DNA of 64,000 nucleotides, taken from the NCBI GenBank assembly GCA_963575745.1, contig CAUYUJ010002102.1, positions 146,501 to 210,500 on the forward strand, given 5' to 3'. Below the pieces are notes generated by a model. It saw nothing but the letters and a program-made list of their open reading frames with translations, was not told the DNA's origin and made no database searches. Both the position numbers and the translations under genes were made by a program. Below are positions 19,389 to 31,413 of this stretch, one piece after another (within the stretch, counting starts at the first letter, position 1; the number at the start of each line of letters is the position of its first letter). This stretch comes from Prorocentrum cordatum (lineage: Eukaryota; Sar; Dinophyceae; Prorocentrales; Prorocentraceae).

Positions 19389-22300
19389 GCGCCGGCGGTG
19401 GCCGTTTGCCCCGTGGGGGCTTTTGATTTATCGCCTCCGTTGCCCGTCGCTGCCGTTTGCCGCCCCATCCGCAGACCTCCGACGTCGTGATTCTGTTGAC
19501 GACGCGGCCCCCCGAAGCTGTCGACCCCATCCTGCGCCAGGACCGGCTTCCCCTCGCGGGTCTCTGTTGGATGGCCTGCGGGGCCCGGGGGAACGGCCCC
19601 CGAGGGGGTGGGGTTGCCCGAGTGCCGGGGAAGCCAGCCCTCGTCGATTTTTGTCTCGGCGGCGCTGGAGGTCTGGGGGTCCATTGTACGCGCTCCACCC
19701 GGGAGCCAAAGCGTCTGCCAAAGAGCTGTAGGGAGCAGCGGGAGCTGCAGGGCGACGGCGAGCCCCGAGCCGTTCCAGGGCCCGAGGGGGCCCCCAGGCG
19801 GCTCGGGGGCCGAGGTCGCGCCGCAGGCCGTCCGTGCGTGCCGTTCTTAAAGGAATTGGCAGCGATGGCCAGCGTAAAAAAGAGGGGGAGAGCTACTCAG
19901 GCACAACTGTGGGCAATCATCTGCCATGATCTATCTTCTAGGTAATCGGGCCTGGTTGTTGGGTCTTCGCTCGAAGGGCGCCGTTGGGCGCCTTATGGGC
20001 GCCATCTGCGTGGTTGCTGGTTGTTGGGTCTTCGCCCGGTGTGCGCCCGTGGACGCCTCGTGGGTTTTCGCCTGATGGGCGCCCGTGGGCGCCTCGAAAA
20101 AGCATACAAAAACACAAGGCTTCGCAACACAAATTTTCAACAAAAGCGTGCGCGCGCGCTCTTGCGTCGTCGTTGTCGTCGTCGCCGTCCTCCCTCCTCC
20201 CTCGTCGTCGTTGTCGTCGTCGCCGTCGTCGTCCTCTGTCTTTCCTCGTCTTCGTCGTCGTTTTTGCGTCGACGTTTCCGTCGTCGTTGTCGCCGTGGTC
20301 GTCCCTCCTCCCTCGTTGTCTTCGTCGGCGTTTCATCGTTGTCCCTCCTATTTCGTCGCCGTCGTCGTTGTCGTCGTCGTCGTCGTCGTCTTCCCTCCTC
20401 CCTCGTCGTTGTCGTCGTCGTCATCGTCGTCCTCCCTCCTCCCTCGTCGTCGTCGTCGTCTTCGTTGGCGACGTCGTCGTCTTCGTCGTCTTCGTCGTCG
20501 CCGTCGTCGTCGTCGCCGTCGTTGTCGTCGTCGGTGTCGTCGTCGTCGTCGGCGACGGCGGCGTAGTCGTCGTCGGCGTTGTCATCGTCGTCGTCAGCGT
20601 TGGCGTCGTCGTCGTCGTCGGTGTTGTCGCCGTCGTCGTCGACGTCGTTGTCGTCGTCGTCGTCGAAGTCGTTGGAGACTCGCCCGCAACGTCTACCGTT
20701 GTCGACGTTGCCATGATACCGCGCCCGCCCAAGTCGCCGACTCGCAATGAAGTGCCCGCTGGTATGTGCCCAACGATCAGCGCCACCGCGGCCGCGTCGG
20801 TCGTGCCAAACCAACCGGCCGCTGCGCGCGCGTGCTTGGGTTGGCGCGGCCGCAGAGACGCACCAGCCAACGCCGAGCATGCATCGCAATCGTCACCTTA
20901 TGTATGGTTTTTGCAAACCAAGTTACGGGTGGGTGGGTGGGATGTTTGCAAGAGCACGGGATGTGTCATCTCGTTTGTGAAAATCAACTGCATCACATAG
21001 CTTGCACCTCATAGCTTACACCGCATAGTTCACACCACATCTCCGCATAGCTTAGACCACAAATATTGCACCATACAGCGTACACCACATATCCAGAGTG
21101 CAATAACTTACTGTCTGCTGCATGTTGGCAAACTTTCTAATCCGGGACATGTAGTAGCACCCATTTTGACAACGAGGGGGGAAGGCAGCCGTCAAACCGG
21201 AACGCGGGATCAACCTGAGCAGACCGAGGCGTCAACCACAAATGTCTTCGCGGATGGTTCGACATTGTTGTCTCGCGGAAGTCTCTGTAGATAATCTTGG
21301 GACCACCTCGGGACCATTGAGGAGGCCTTGGGGGCTCTGTGGGGGCTCTCTTGCGGGCTTTTCGGGCCCTCTCAGGGCGATCCAAGAGACCATCCTCCAA
21401 AAAGGGGGTTGCTCAATCACAGCCCCCGTGTCGCAGTCCGAAAAGTCGTCTCTTGAAGCCCTGGAGCGCTCTTGTGCCGCTTTGGGGGCTGTCCTAGGGC
21501 TCTTCTGGGCCTCTATTGGGCTCTCTTGGGGCCATCTTCAGGCCCTAGAAGCCCCAGAAGCCCATCGGAAGCCATCGGAACCAACTCGGGCCATCTTGCG
21601 CCATTGTGGAGCCATCTTGGCCCGAAAGCTCCCAAGACCCATCCTACGCATGCGTAATGTGTCAGTGACTCTGTGCGTGTAAAGAAATTGAAGCGGGCCG
21701 CCGCGGACTCCATCACAGGCTTCCTTACGGAGCCAGCCACGTCGCCATTTTGGGCGCTCTTGGGGCCGTCTTAGGGCTTTGGGGGGCCCCTCTTGGGGCT
21801 CTATTAGGCGAGCTTGGAGCCATCTTGAGGCCTGAGACGCCCATCGAAAGCGAAAAGGTGAGAAGGCATACATCATTGAAAGACTGTAGCGTTTGATCGG
21901 TATGTTGGCTCATCGGGGATATCCTTGGGAAGATTCGTGTCCACTTGAAGCTGGCTGGTGGTGGTCTTGAGGCCTCATGTCGGAATTTTGTAAGCCACCT
22001 TGGGCTACATTGTGACATCTTGGAGGCCATCGTGTTCTACCGGGTCCATCTTGGACCATCTTAGAAACACTAGCCCCTCGAGTACCCCCCTCTCAAGACC
22101 CAGGGGAGGGGGTAGGGGGACTGGTCCGGCTACACACAAGCCGCAAGACTTCCCGCTCGCTCCCACCCGCACTCCCAACATAGTATCACCCGGGCCTCAG
22201 CATATTCAGCCGTTGCCATTGGATAGACCGCCACTGGGAACCAACACAGACGCCAGGTGCACGACGCGTGCCACGCACGCCACACGAATATGGTTTCGGT

Positions 22301-22410
22301 TTTGTCGCCAGTAGGGTGGTGGAGAGGGTGTCAGTAGACCATGAGTAGAGGTAAGCCCTCCCTCATGGGAAGAAGGTGGTTGGAGGAGCTTTGCCCCTAA
22401 ATCTTCTATG
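19389..22410. repeat. Unit 3 spacer (class C to D)
   Basis: Conserved downstream block 19389-19941; shortened GC repeat 19942-20096, joined directly to the AAAAAGCATACAAAAACAC leader; trinucleotide tract; 20681-20989 with ATGATACCGCGCCCGCCCAAG and a CCAAGTTACGGGTGGGTGGG end; 15-bp array 20990-21094; conserved low-repeat segment and GGGGCTCT block 21095-21865; distal spacer to 22410. Confidence 0.7.
20166..20680. repeat. (GTC)n tract, unit 3
   Basis: GTC triplets with three CCCTCCTCCCTCGTCGT interruptions, ending GTCGAAGTCGTTGGAGACT. Same strand and position in the unit as in the other units. Confidence 0.9.
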
Positions 22411-22726
22411 CCCAATCAACCCAGCCAATCAGCAAGGTTCTGGTGCTGGCAAGTGCGCGGCTGTGGCGCGCTTAAGGTCCAGTGCCCGTACGGCGCCCTC
22501 AGGCCTCACTCCCTTGCTGCGACAGGCTTCGGGCCAGGGCTTGCTCCCGCTACTCCTTCTCTGACCCTCGCCCTCGTCCGCTTGCTCCGCTTCCCCTCCT
22601 CTCCTGCTCCCCCGCGGCCGTCTCTGCTCAAGCCGTTTGTTTGCCCGAGCCGTCGTGGCTCCGCCCCCAGGGTGCCTTTTCGCTGCCCCCCCGCCTCTCC
22701 GCAGAAAGGCCGCCCACGCCTGAGCG
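22411..22726 (+). promoter_or_regulatory. Unit 4 upstream region (class D)
   Basis: Both CCAAT words are present. An extra GCCTCAGG-like octamer (CCCTCAGGCCTCACTCCC) marks class D. Acceptor CCGCAG ends at 22704. Confidence 0.55.
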
Positions 22727-23321
22727 ATGTCGGCCGGCGTGCCCATGGAGCCCCAGCAGGAGATGATGTACGCGGCGCCCGCGGAGCCGCAGCGCATGAA
22801 CATCTCCCCGGAGATGTTCCAGAAGCTCATGGCCGGGCATCCCGTGACTGAGGAGGAGATCCACGCGGACGCCGCGGCCATGGGCGGGGCGGCGGCCATG
22901 GGCGGGGCGGCGCCCGTCGTGGAGGCGGCCACGGCGGCGGTCGACGCCGCCGCCGACGCGGTGGGCGCGAAGAAGAAGTCCAAGAAGGAGAAGAAGAGCA
23001 AGGACCGGCGCCGCGCAGAAGGGGGTGGGGCGAGGGGGGCGGCTGGCTGAGGAGGCAGGAGGACCCCCTCAGAAGGGACCGATGCCTCCCAAGAAGCCCT
23101 TGGCCTTCCTGGATGGTCGCCCCCTGGGGGGTCAATCCTGACCAGAGTTTCGAGCTGCGTCCAGCCGTTGTCGTGAGGGCCCCCTGGCAGGCCCCGCAAA
23201 GGGCGGAACGAGCTCCTCGTAAGCTCTCCCTCGCCTTTGCCCCCTTCTTCTGCGCGCCGCCAAGCAGGACGGGAGCAAGAAGGTCAAGACCAAGTCCGGG
23301 AAGAAGAAGGGCTGCTGCTGA
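22727..23321 (+). CDS. Array gene copy 4 (class D), 5-residue duplication
   Basis: Exon 1 22727-23002, intron 23003-23267 (265 bp), exon 2 23268-23321. A 15-bp in-frame duplication repeats MGGAA in the Ala-rich middle, giving a 109-residue protein. The rest matches copy 2. The change lies in a low-complexity linker and leaves both ends intact. Confidence 0.75.
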
Positions 23322-26300
23322 GCGCCGGCGGTGGCCGTTTACCCCGTGGGGGCTTTTGATTTAATTATCGCCTCCGTTGCCCGTTGCTGCCGTTTGCCGC
23401 CCCATCCGCAGACCTCCGGCGTCGTGATTCTGTTGACGACGCGGCCCCCCGAGGCTGTCGACCCCATCCTGCGCCAGGACCGGCTTCCCCTCGCGGGTCT
23501 TTGTTGGATGGCCTGCGGGGCCCGGGGGAACGGTCCCCGAGGGGGTGGGGTTGTCCAAGTGCCGGGGAAGCCAGCCATCGTCGATTTTGTCTCAGCGGTG
23601 CTGGAGGTCTGGGGGTCTATTGTACGCGCTTCACCCGGGAGCCAAAGCGTCTGCCAAAGAGCTGTGGGGAGCAGCGGGAGCTGCAGGGCGACGGCGAGCC
23701 CCGAGCCGTTCCAGGGCCCGAGGGGGCCCCCGGGCGGCTCCGGGGCCGAGGTCGCGCCGCAGGCCGTCCGCGCGTGCCGTTCTTAAAGGAATTGGCAGCT
23801 ATGGCCAGCGTAAAAAAGAGGGGGAGCTCCTCAGGCACAAAATGATTGACGCTTCGCGTGTGTGGGTTGTTCCCCGAGCTGTGCTCGCACCTGCGGGAGA
23901 TGATATGCCATTCTTTATCTTCTAGGTAATCGGACTTGGTCGTTGGGTCTCCGCTCGAAGGGTGCCGTTGGGCGCCTCGTGGGCGCCATCTGCGTGGTTG
24001 CTGGTTGTTGGGTGTTCGCCCGGTGTGCGCCCGTGGACGCCTCGTGGGCACCCCGTGTGTGGTGGCTGGTTGTTGGGTTTTCGCCTGGTGGGCGCCCGTG
24101 GGCGCCTCGAAAAAACATACAAAAACTTCAAGGCTTCGCAACACAAATGTTCAACAAAAGCGTGCGCGCGCGCTCTTGCGTCGTCGTCGTCGTCGCCGTC
24201 CTCCCTCCTCCCTCGTCGTCGTTGTCGTCGTCGCCGTCGTCGTCCTCTGTCGTTCCTCGTCCTCGTCGTCGTTTTTGCGTCGTCGTCGTTTCCGTCGTCG
24301 TTGTCGCCGTGGTCGTCCCTCTTCCTTCGTTGTCTTCGTCGGCGTTTCATCGTTGTCCCTCCTATTTCGTCGCCGTCGTCGTTGTCGTCGTCGTCGTCGT
24401 CGTCTTCCCTCCTCCCTCGTCGTTGTCGTCGTCGCCATCGTCGTCCTCCCTCCTCCCTCGTCGTCGTCGTTGTCTTCGTTGGCGACGTCGTCGTCTTCGT
24501 CGTCTTCGTCGTCGCCGTCGTCGTCGTCGACGTTGTTGTCGTCGTCGGCGTCGTCGTCGTCGTCGGCGGTGGCTGCGTAGTCGTCGTCGTCGTCGTTGTC
24601 ATCGTCGTCGTCGTCAGCGTTGGCGTCGTCGTCGTCGTCGTCGTCGGTGTTGTCGCCGTCGTCGTCGTTGTCGTCGTCGTCGTCGAAGTCGTTGGAGACT
24701 CGCCCGCAACGTCTACCGTTGTCGACGTTGCCATGATACCGAGCCCGCCCAAGTCGCCGACTCGCAATGAAGTGCCCGCTGGTATGTGCCCAACGATCAG
24801 CGCCACCGCGGCCGCGTCGGTCGTGCCAAACCAACCAGCCGCTGCGCGCGCGTGCTTGGGTTGGCGCGGCCGCGGAGACGCACCAGCCAACGCCGAGCAT
24901 GCATCGCAATCGTCACCTTATGGTTTTTGCAAACCAAGTTACGGGTGGGTGGATGGGATGTTCGCAAGAGCACGGGATGTTTCATCTCGTTTGTTAAAAT
25001 CAACTGCGCCACATAGCTTGCACCTCATAGCTTACACCGCATAGTTCACACCACATCTCCGCATAGCTTAGACCACAAATATTGCACCATACTGCGAACA
25101 CCACATATCCAGAGTACAATAACTTTTTGTCTGCTGCATGTTGGCAAACTTTCTAATCCGGGACATGTAGTAGCACCCATTTTGACAACGAGGGGGGAAG
25201 GCAGCCGTCAAACCGGAACGCGGGATCAACCTGAGCAGACCGAGGCGTCAACCACAAATGTCTTCTCGGATGGTTCGACATGATAGTCTCGCGGAAGTTT
25301 CTGTAGATAATCTTGGGGCCGCCTCGGGACCATTTAGGAGGCCTTGGGGGCTCTGTGGGGGCTCTTTTGCGGGCTTTTCGGGCCCTCTCGGGGCGATCCA
25401 AGAGACCATCCTCCAAAAAGGGGGTTGCTCAATCACAGCCCCCGTGTCGCAGTCCGAAAAGTCGTCTCTTGAAGCCCTGGAGCGCTCTTGTGCCGCTTTG
25501 GGGGCTGTCCCAGGGCTCTTCTGGGCCTCTATTGGGCTCTCTTGGGGCCATCTTCAAGCCCTAGAAGCCCCAGAAGCCCATCGGAAGCCATCGGAAACCA
25601 ACTCGGGCCATCTTGCGCCATTGTGGAGCCATCTTGGCCCGAAAGCTCCCAAGACCCATGCTACGCATGCGTAATGTGTCAGTGACTCTGTGCGTGTAAA
25701 GAAATTGAAGCGGGCCGCCGCGGACTCCGTCACAGGCTTCCTTACGGAGCCAGCCACGTCGCCATTTTGGGCGCTCTTGGGGCCGTCTTAGGGCTTTTGG
25801 GGGGCCCCTCTTGGGGCTCTATTAGGCGAGCTTGGAGCCATCTTGAGGCCTCAGACGCCCATCGGAAGCGAAAAGGTGAGAAGGCATACATCATTGAAAG
25901 ACTGTAGCGTTTGATCGATATGTTGGCTCATCGGGGATACCCTTGGGAAGATTCGTGTCCACTTGAAGCTGGCTGGTGGTGGTCTTAAGGCCTCATGTCG
26001 GAATTTTGTAAGCCACCTTGGGCTACATTGTGACATCTTGGAGGCCATCGTGTTCTACCGGGTCCATCTTGGACCATCTTAGAAACATTAGCCCCTCGAG
26101 TACCCCCCTCTCAAGACCCAGGGGAGGGGGTAGGGGGTAGGGGGACGGCTACACACAAGCCGCAAGACTTCTCTCTCACTCCCACCCGCACTCCCAACAT
26201 AGTATCACCCGGGCCTCAGCATATTCAGCCGTTGCCATTGGATAGACCGCCACTGGGAACCAACACAGACGCCAGGTGCACGACGCGTGCCACGCACGCC

Positions 26301-26430
26301 ACACGAATATGGTTTCGGTTTTGTCGCCAATAGGGTGGTGGAGAGGGTGTCAGTAGATCAGGTGTAGAGGTAAGCCCTCCCTCATGGGAAGAAGGTGGTT
26401 GGAGGAGCTTTGCCCCTGAATCTTCTATGC
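23322..26430. repeat. Unit 4 spacer (class D to E)
   Basis: Conserved downstream block 23322-23925; GC repeat 23926-24109, fused to the CATACAAAAACTTCAAGG leader; trinucleotide tract; ATGATACCGAGCC segment 24700-25005; 15-bp array 25006-25112; GGGGCTCT block to 25880; distal spacer to 26430. In the exon-like segment the third codon is GGC (Gly) instead of GAC. Confidence 0.7.
24179..24699. repeat. (GTC)n tract, unit 4
   Basis: About 520 bp. It appears identical to the tract at 39692-40207. Confidence 0.9.
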
Positions 26431-26752
26431 CCAATCAACCCAGCCAATCAGCAAGGTTGTGGTGCTGGCAAGGGCGCGGCTGTGGCGCGCTTAAGTGCCG
26501 CGCTTAAGGTCCAGTGCCCGTACGGCGCCCTCACTCCCCTGCTGCGAAAGGCTTCGGGCCAGGGCTTGCTCCCGCTGCTCCTTCTCTAACCCTCGCCCTC
26601 ATCCGCTTGCTCCGCTTCCCCTCCTCTCCTCCTCCCCCGCGGCCGTCTCTTCTCAAGCCGTTTGTTCGCCCGAGCCGTCGTGGCTCCGCCCCCGGGGTGC
26701 CTTTTCGCTGCCTACCCCCCCTCTCCGCAGAAAGGCCGCCCACGCCTGAGCG
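26431..26752 (+). promoter_or_regulatory. Unit 5 upstream region (class E)
   Basis: Two CCAAT words. A short duplication (CGCGCTTAAGTGCCGCGCTTAAGG) split as two CGCGCTTAAG words marks class E. Acceptor CCGCAG ends at 26730. Confidence 0.55.
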
Positions 26753-27367
26753 ATGTCGGCCGGCGTGCCCATGGAGCCCCAGCAGGAGATGATGTACGCG
26801 GCGCCCGCGGAGCCGCAGCGCATGAACATCTCCCCGGAGATGTTCCAGAAGCTCATGGCCGGGCATCCCGTGACTGAGGAGGAGATCCACGCGGACGCCG
26901 CGGCCATGGGCGGGGCGGCGGCGCCTGTCGTGGAGGCGGCCACGGCGGCGGTCGACGCCGCCGCCGACGCGGTGGGCGCGAAGAAGAAGTCCAAGAAGGA
27001 GAAGAAGAGCAAGGATCGGCGCCGCGCAGAAGGGGGTGGGGCGAGGGGGGCGACTGGCTGAGGAGGCAGGAGGACCCCCTCATGCCTTTTTTCCAGAGGC
27101 CCTCTCAGAAGCCTCTCAGAAGGGACCGATGCCTTCCAAGAAGCACTTGGCCTTCCTGGATGGTCGCACCCCCAGGGGTCCATCCTGACCAGTTTTTCGA
27201 GCCGCGTCCAGCCGTTGCCGTGAGGGCCCCTTGGCGGGCCGCGAGAAGGGCGGAACGAGCTCCTCGTCAGCCCCTCTCGCCTTTCCCCCCTTCTTCTGCG
27301 CGCCGCCAAGCAGGACGGGAGCAAGAAGGTCAAGACCAAGTCCGGGAAGAAGAAGGGCTGCTGCTGA
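26753..27367 (+). CDS. Array gene copy 5 (class E)
   Basis: Exon 1 26753-27013, intron 27014-27313 (300 bp), exon 2 27314-27367. Protein as in copy 2, with a silent CCC to CCT at Pro58. The intron keeps the TTTTTTCCAGAGGCC segment, and its 3' part (CGGGCCGCGAGAAGG..CGTCAGCCCC) differs from classes C and D. Confidence 0.75.
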
Positions 27368-28559
27368 GCGCCAGCGGTGGCCGTTTGCCCCGTGGGGGCT
27401 TTTGGTTTATCGCCTCCGTTGCCCGACGCTGCCGTTTGCCGCCCCATCCGCAGACCTCCGACGTCGTGATTCTGTTGACGACGCGGCCCCCCGAGGCTGT
27501 CGACCCCATCCTGCGCCAGGACCGGCTTCCCCTCGCGGGTCTTTGTTGGATGGCCTGCGGGGCCCGGGGGAACGGTCCCCGAGGGGGTGGGGTTGTCCAA
27601 GTGCCGGGGAAGCCAGCCATCGTCGATTTTGTCTCAGCGGCGCTGGAGGTCTGGGGGTCTATTGTACGCGCTCCACCCGGGAGCCAAAGCGTCTGCCAAA
27701 GAGCTGTGGGGAGCAGCGGGAGCTGCAGGGCGACGGCGAGCCGCGAGCCCCGAGCCGTTCCAGGGCCCGAGGGGGCCCCCGGGCGGCTCCGGGGCCGAGG
27801 TCGCGCCGCAGGCCGTCCGCGCGTGCCGTTCTTAAAGGAATTGGCAGCTATGGCCAGCGTAAAAAAGAGGGGGAGCTCCTCAGGCACAAAATGATTGACG
27901 CTTCGCGTGTGTGGGTTGTTCCCCGAGCTGTGCTCGCACCTGCGGGAGATGATATGCCATCCTTTATCTTCTAGGTAATCGGACTTGGTCGTTGGGTCTC
28001 CGCTCGAAGGGTGCCGTTGGGCGCCTCGTGGGCGCCATCTGCGTGGTTGCTGGTTGTTGGGTGTTCGCCCCGTGTGCGCCCGTGGACGCCTCGTGGGCAC
28101 CCCGTGTGTGGTGGCTGGTTGTTGGGTTTTCGCCTGGTGGGCGCCCGTGGGCGCCTCGAAAAAACATACAAAAACTCAAGGCTTCGCAACACAAATGTTC
28201 AACAAAAGCGTGCGCGCGCGCTCTTGCGTCGTCGTCGTCGTCGCCGTCCTCCCTCCTCCCTCGTCGTCGTTGTCGTCGTCGCCGTCGTCGTCCTCTGTCT
28301 TTCCTCGTCCTCGTCGTCGTTTTTGCGTCGTCGTCGTTTCCGTCGTCGTTGTCGCCGTGGTCGTCCCTCTTCCTTCGTTGTCTTCGTCGGCGTTTCATCG
28401 TTGTCCCTCCTATTTCGTCGCCGTCGTCGTTGTCGTCGTCGTCGTCGTCGTCGTCGTCTTCCCTCCTCCCTCGTCAATGTCGTCGTCGCCATCGTCGTCC
28501 TCCCTCCTCCCTCGTCGTCGTCGTTGTCTTCGTTGGCGACGTCGTCGTCTTCGTCGTCT

Positions 28560-28593
<34 letters not shown>

Positions 28594-30470
28594 TGTCGTC
28601 GTCGGCGTCGTCGTCGTCGTCGGCGGTGGCTGCGTAGTCGTCGTCGTCGTTGTCATCGTCGTCGTCGTCAGCGTTGGCGTCGTCGTCGTCGTCGTCGTCG
28701 GTGTTGTCGCCGTCGTCGTCGTTGTCGTCGTCGTCGTCGAAGTCGTTGGAGACTCGCCCGCAACGTCTACCGTTGTCGACGTTGCCATGATACCGAGCCC
28801 GCCCAAGTCGCCGACTCGCAATGAAGTGCCCGCTGGTATGTGCCCAACGATCAGCGCCACCGCGGCCGCGTCGGTCGTGCCAAACCAACCAGCCGCTGCG
28901 GCGCGTGCTTGGGTTGGCGCGGCCGCGGAGACGCACCAGCCAACGCCGAGCATGCATCGCAATCGTCACCTTATGGTTTTTGCAAACCAAGTTACGGGTG
29001 GGTGGATGGGATGTTCGCAAGAGCACGGGATGTTTCATCTCGTTTGTTAAAATCAACTGCGCCACATAGCTTGCACCTCATAGCTTACACCGCATAGTTC
29101 ACACCACATCTCCGCATAGCTTAGACCACAAATATTGCACCATACTGCGAACACCACATATCCAGAGTACAATAACTTACTGTCTGCTGCATGTTGGCAA
29201 ACTTTCTAATCCGGGACATGTAGTAGCACCCATTTTGACAACGAGGGGGGAAGGCAGCCGTCAAACCGGAACGCGGGATCAACCTGAGCAGACCGAGGCG
29301 TCAACCACAAATGTCTTCTCGGATGGTTCGACATGATAGTCTCGCGGAAGTTTCTGTAGATAATCTTGGGGCCGCCTCGGGACCATTTAGGAGGCCTTGG
29401 GGGCTCTGTGGGGGCTCTTTTGCGCTTTTCGGGCCCTCTCTGGGCGATCCAAGAGACCATCCCTCCAAAATGTGTTTGCTCAATCACAGCCCCCTGTCGC
29501 GTCGCGAAAAGTCGTCTCTTGAAGCCCTGGAGCGCTCTTGTGCCGCTTTGGGGGCTGTCCCAGGGCTCTTCTGGGCCTCTCTTGGGCTCTCTTGGGGCCA
29601 TCTTCAAGCCCTAGAGCCCAGAAGCCCATCGGAAGCCATCGGAAACCAACTCGGGCCATCTTGCGCCATTGTGGAGCCATCTTGGCCCGAAAGCTCCCAA
29701 GACCCATGCTACGCATGCGTAATGTGTCAGTGACTCTGTGCGTGTAAAGAAATTGAAGCGGGCCGCCGCGGACTCCGTCACAGCTTCCTTACGGAGCCAG
29801 CCACGTCGCCATTTTGGGCGCTCTTGGGGCCGTCTTAGGGCTTTTGGGGGCCCCTCTTGGGGCTCTATTAGGCGAGCTTGGAGCCATCTTGAGGCCTCAG
29901 ACGCCCATCGGAAGCGAAAAGGTGAGAAGGCATACATCATTGAAAGACTGTAGCGTTTGATCGATATGTTGGCTCATCGGGGATACCCTTGGGAAGATTC
30001 GTGTCCACTTGAAGCTGGCTGGTGGTGGTCTTAAGGCCTCATGTCGGAATTTTGTAAGCCACCTTGGGCTACATTGTGACATCTTGGAGGCCATCGTGTT
30101 CTACCGGGTCCATCTTGGACCATCTTAGAAACATTAGCCCCTCGAGTACCCCCCTCTCAAGACCCAGGGGGGTAGGGGGTAGGGGGACGGCTACACACAA
30201 GCCGCAAGACTTCTCTCTCACTCCCACCCGCACTCCCAACATAGTATCACCCGGCCTCAGCATATTCAGCCGTTGCCATTGGATAGACCGCCACTGGGAA
30301 CCAACACAGACGCCAGGTGCACGACGCGTGCCACGCACGCCACACGAATATGGTTTCGGTTTTGTCGCCAATAGGGTGGTGGAGAGGGTGTCAGTAGATC
30401 AGGTGTAGAGGTAAGCCCTCCCTCATGGGAAGAAGGTGGTTGGAGGAGCTTTGCCCCTGAATCTTCTATG
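27368..30470. repeat. Unit 5 spacer (class E to E)
   Basis: Conserved downstream block to 27974; GC repeat 27975-28158; tract; 28749-29059 segment with a 1-base deletion relative to unit 4 (GCTGCGGCGCG); 15-bp array 29060-29163; GGGGCTCT block to 29932, with a cluster of small deletions at 29402-29510; distal spacer to 30470. Confidence 0.7.
28227..28748. repeat. (GTC)n tract, unit 5
   Basis: About 520 bp, with a CTCGTCAATGTCGTC variant shared only with the unit 10 tract. Confidence 0.9.
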
Positions 30471-30793
30471 CCCAATCAACCCAGCCAATCAGCAAGGTTG
30501 TGGTGCTGGCAAGGGCGCGGCTGTGGCGCGCTTAAGTGCCGCGCTTAAGGTCCAGTGCCCGTACGGCGCCCTCACTCCCCTGCTGCGAAAGGCTTCGGGC
30601 CAGGGCTTGCTCCCGCTGCTCCTTCTCTAACCCTCGCCCTCATCCGCTTGCTCCGCTTCCCCTCCTCTCCTCCTCCCCCGCGGCCGTCTCTTCTCAAGCC
30701 GTTTGTTCGCCCGAGCCGTCGTGGCTCCGCCCCCGGGGTGCCTTTTCGCTGCCTACCCCCCCTCTCCGCAGAAAGGCCGCCCACGCCTGAGCG
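30471..30793 (+). promoter_or_regulatory. Unit 6 upstream region (class E)
   Basis: Same as unit 5, including the doubled CGCGCTTAAG. Acceptor ends at 30771. Confidence 0.55.
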
Positions 30794-31413
30794 ATGTCGG
30801 CCGGCGTGCCCATGGAGCCCCAGCAGGAGATGATGTACGCGGCGCCCGCGGAGCCGCAGCGCATGAACATCTCCCCGGAGATGTTCCAGAAGCTCATGGC
30901 CGGGCATCCCGTGACTGAGGAGGAGATCCACGCGGACGCCGCGGCCATGGGCGGGGCGGCGGCGCCTGTCGTGGAGGCGGCCACGGCGGCGGTCGACGCC
31001 GCCGCCGACGCGGTGGGCGCGAAGAAGAAGTCCAAGAAGGAGAAGAAGAGCAAGGATCGGCGCCGCGCAGAAGGGGGTGGGGCGAGGGGGGCGGCTGGCT
31101 GAGGAGGCAGAAGGAACCCCTCTCTGCCTTTGTTCCAGAGGCCGTCTCAGAAGCCTCTCAGAAGGGACCGATGCCTTCCAAGAAGCCCTTGGCCTTCCTA
31201 GATGGTCGCCACCCCAGGGGTCGTCCATCCTGACAAGTTTTTCGAGCCGCGTCCAGCCGTTGCCGTGAGGGCCCCCTGGCAGGCCCCGCAAAGGGCGGAA
31301 CGAGCTCCTCGTAAGCTCCCCCTCGCCTTTGCCCCCTTCTTCTGCGCGCCGCCAAGCAGGACGGGAGCAAGAAGGTCAAGACCAAGTCCGGGAAGAAGAA
31401 GGGCTGTTGCTGA
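30794..31413 (+). CDS. Array gene copy 6 (class E)
   Basis: Exon 1 30794-31054, intron 31055-31359 (305 bp), exon 2 31360-31413. Protein as in copy 2. Exon 2 has a silent TGC to TGT in the first of the two terminal cysteines, so the Cys-Cys end is kept at protein level although the DNA changed. Confidence 0.75.

Noticed and set aside
20747-21014. Protein-like frames after the tract (MKCPLVCAQRS.., MIPRPPKSPTR..)
   Set aside because: Unit 5 has a 1-base deletion and unit 10 a further change that switch the frame mid-way, so no frame is conserved across units.
21137-21400. Gly-Pro-Lys/Trp-Gly-Leu rich frames in the GGGGCTCT block
   Set aside because: They are typical spurious predictions from this repeat family. 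Both strands are open and indels between classes change the reading.
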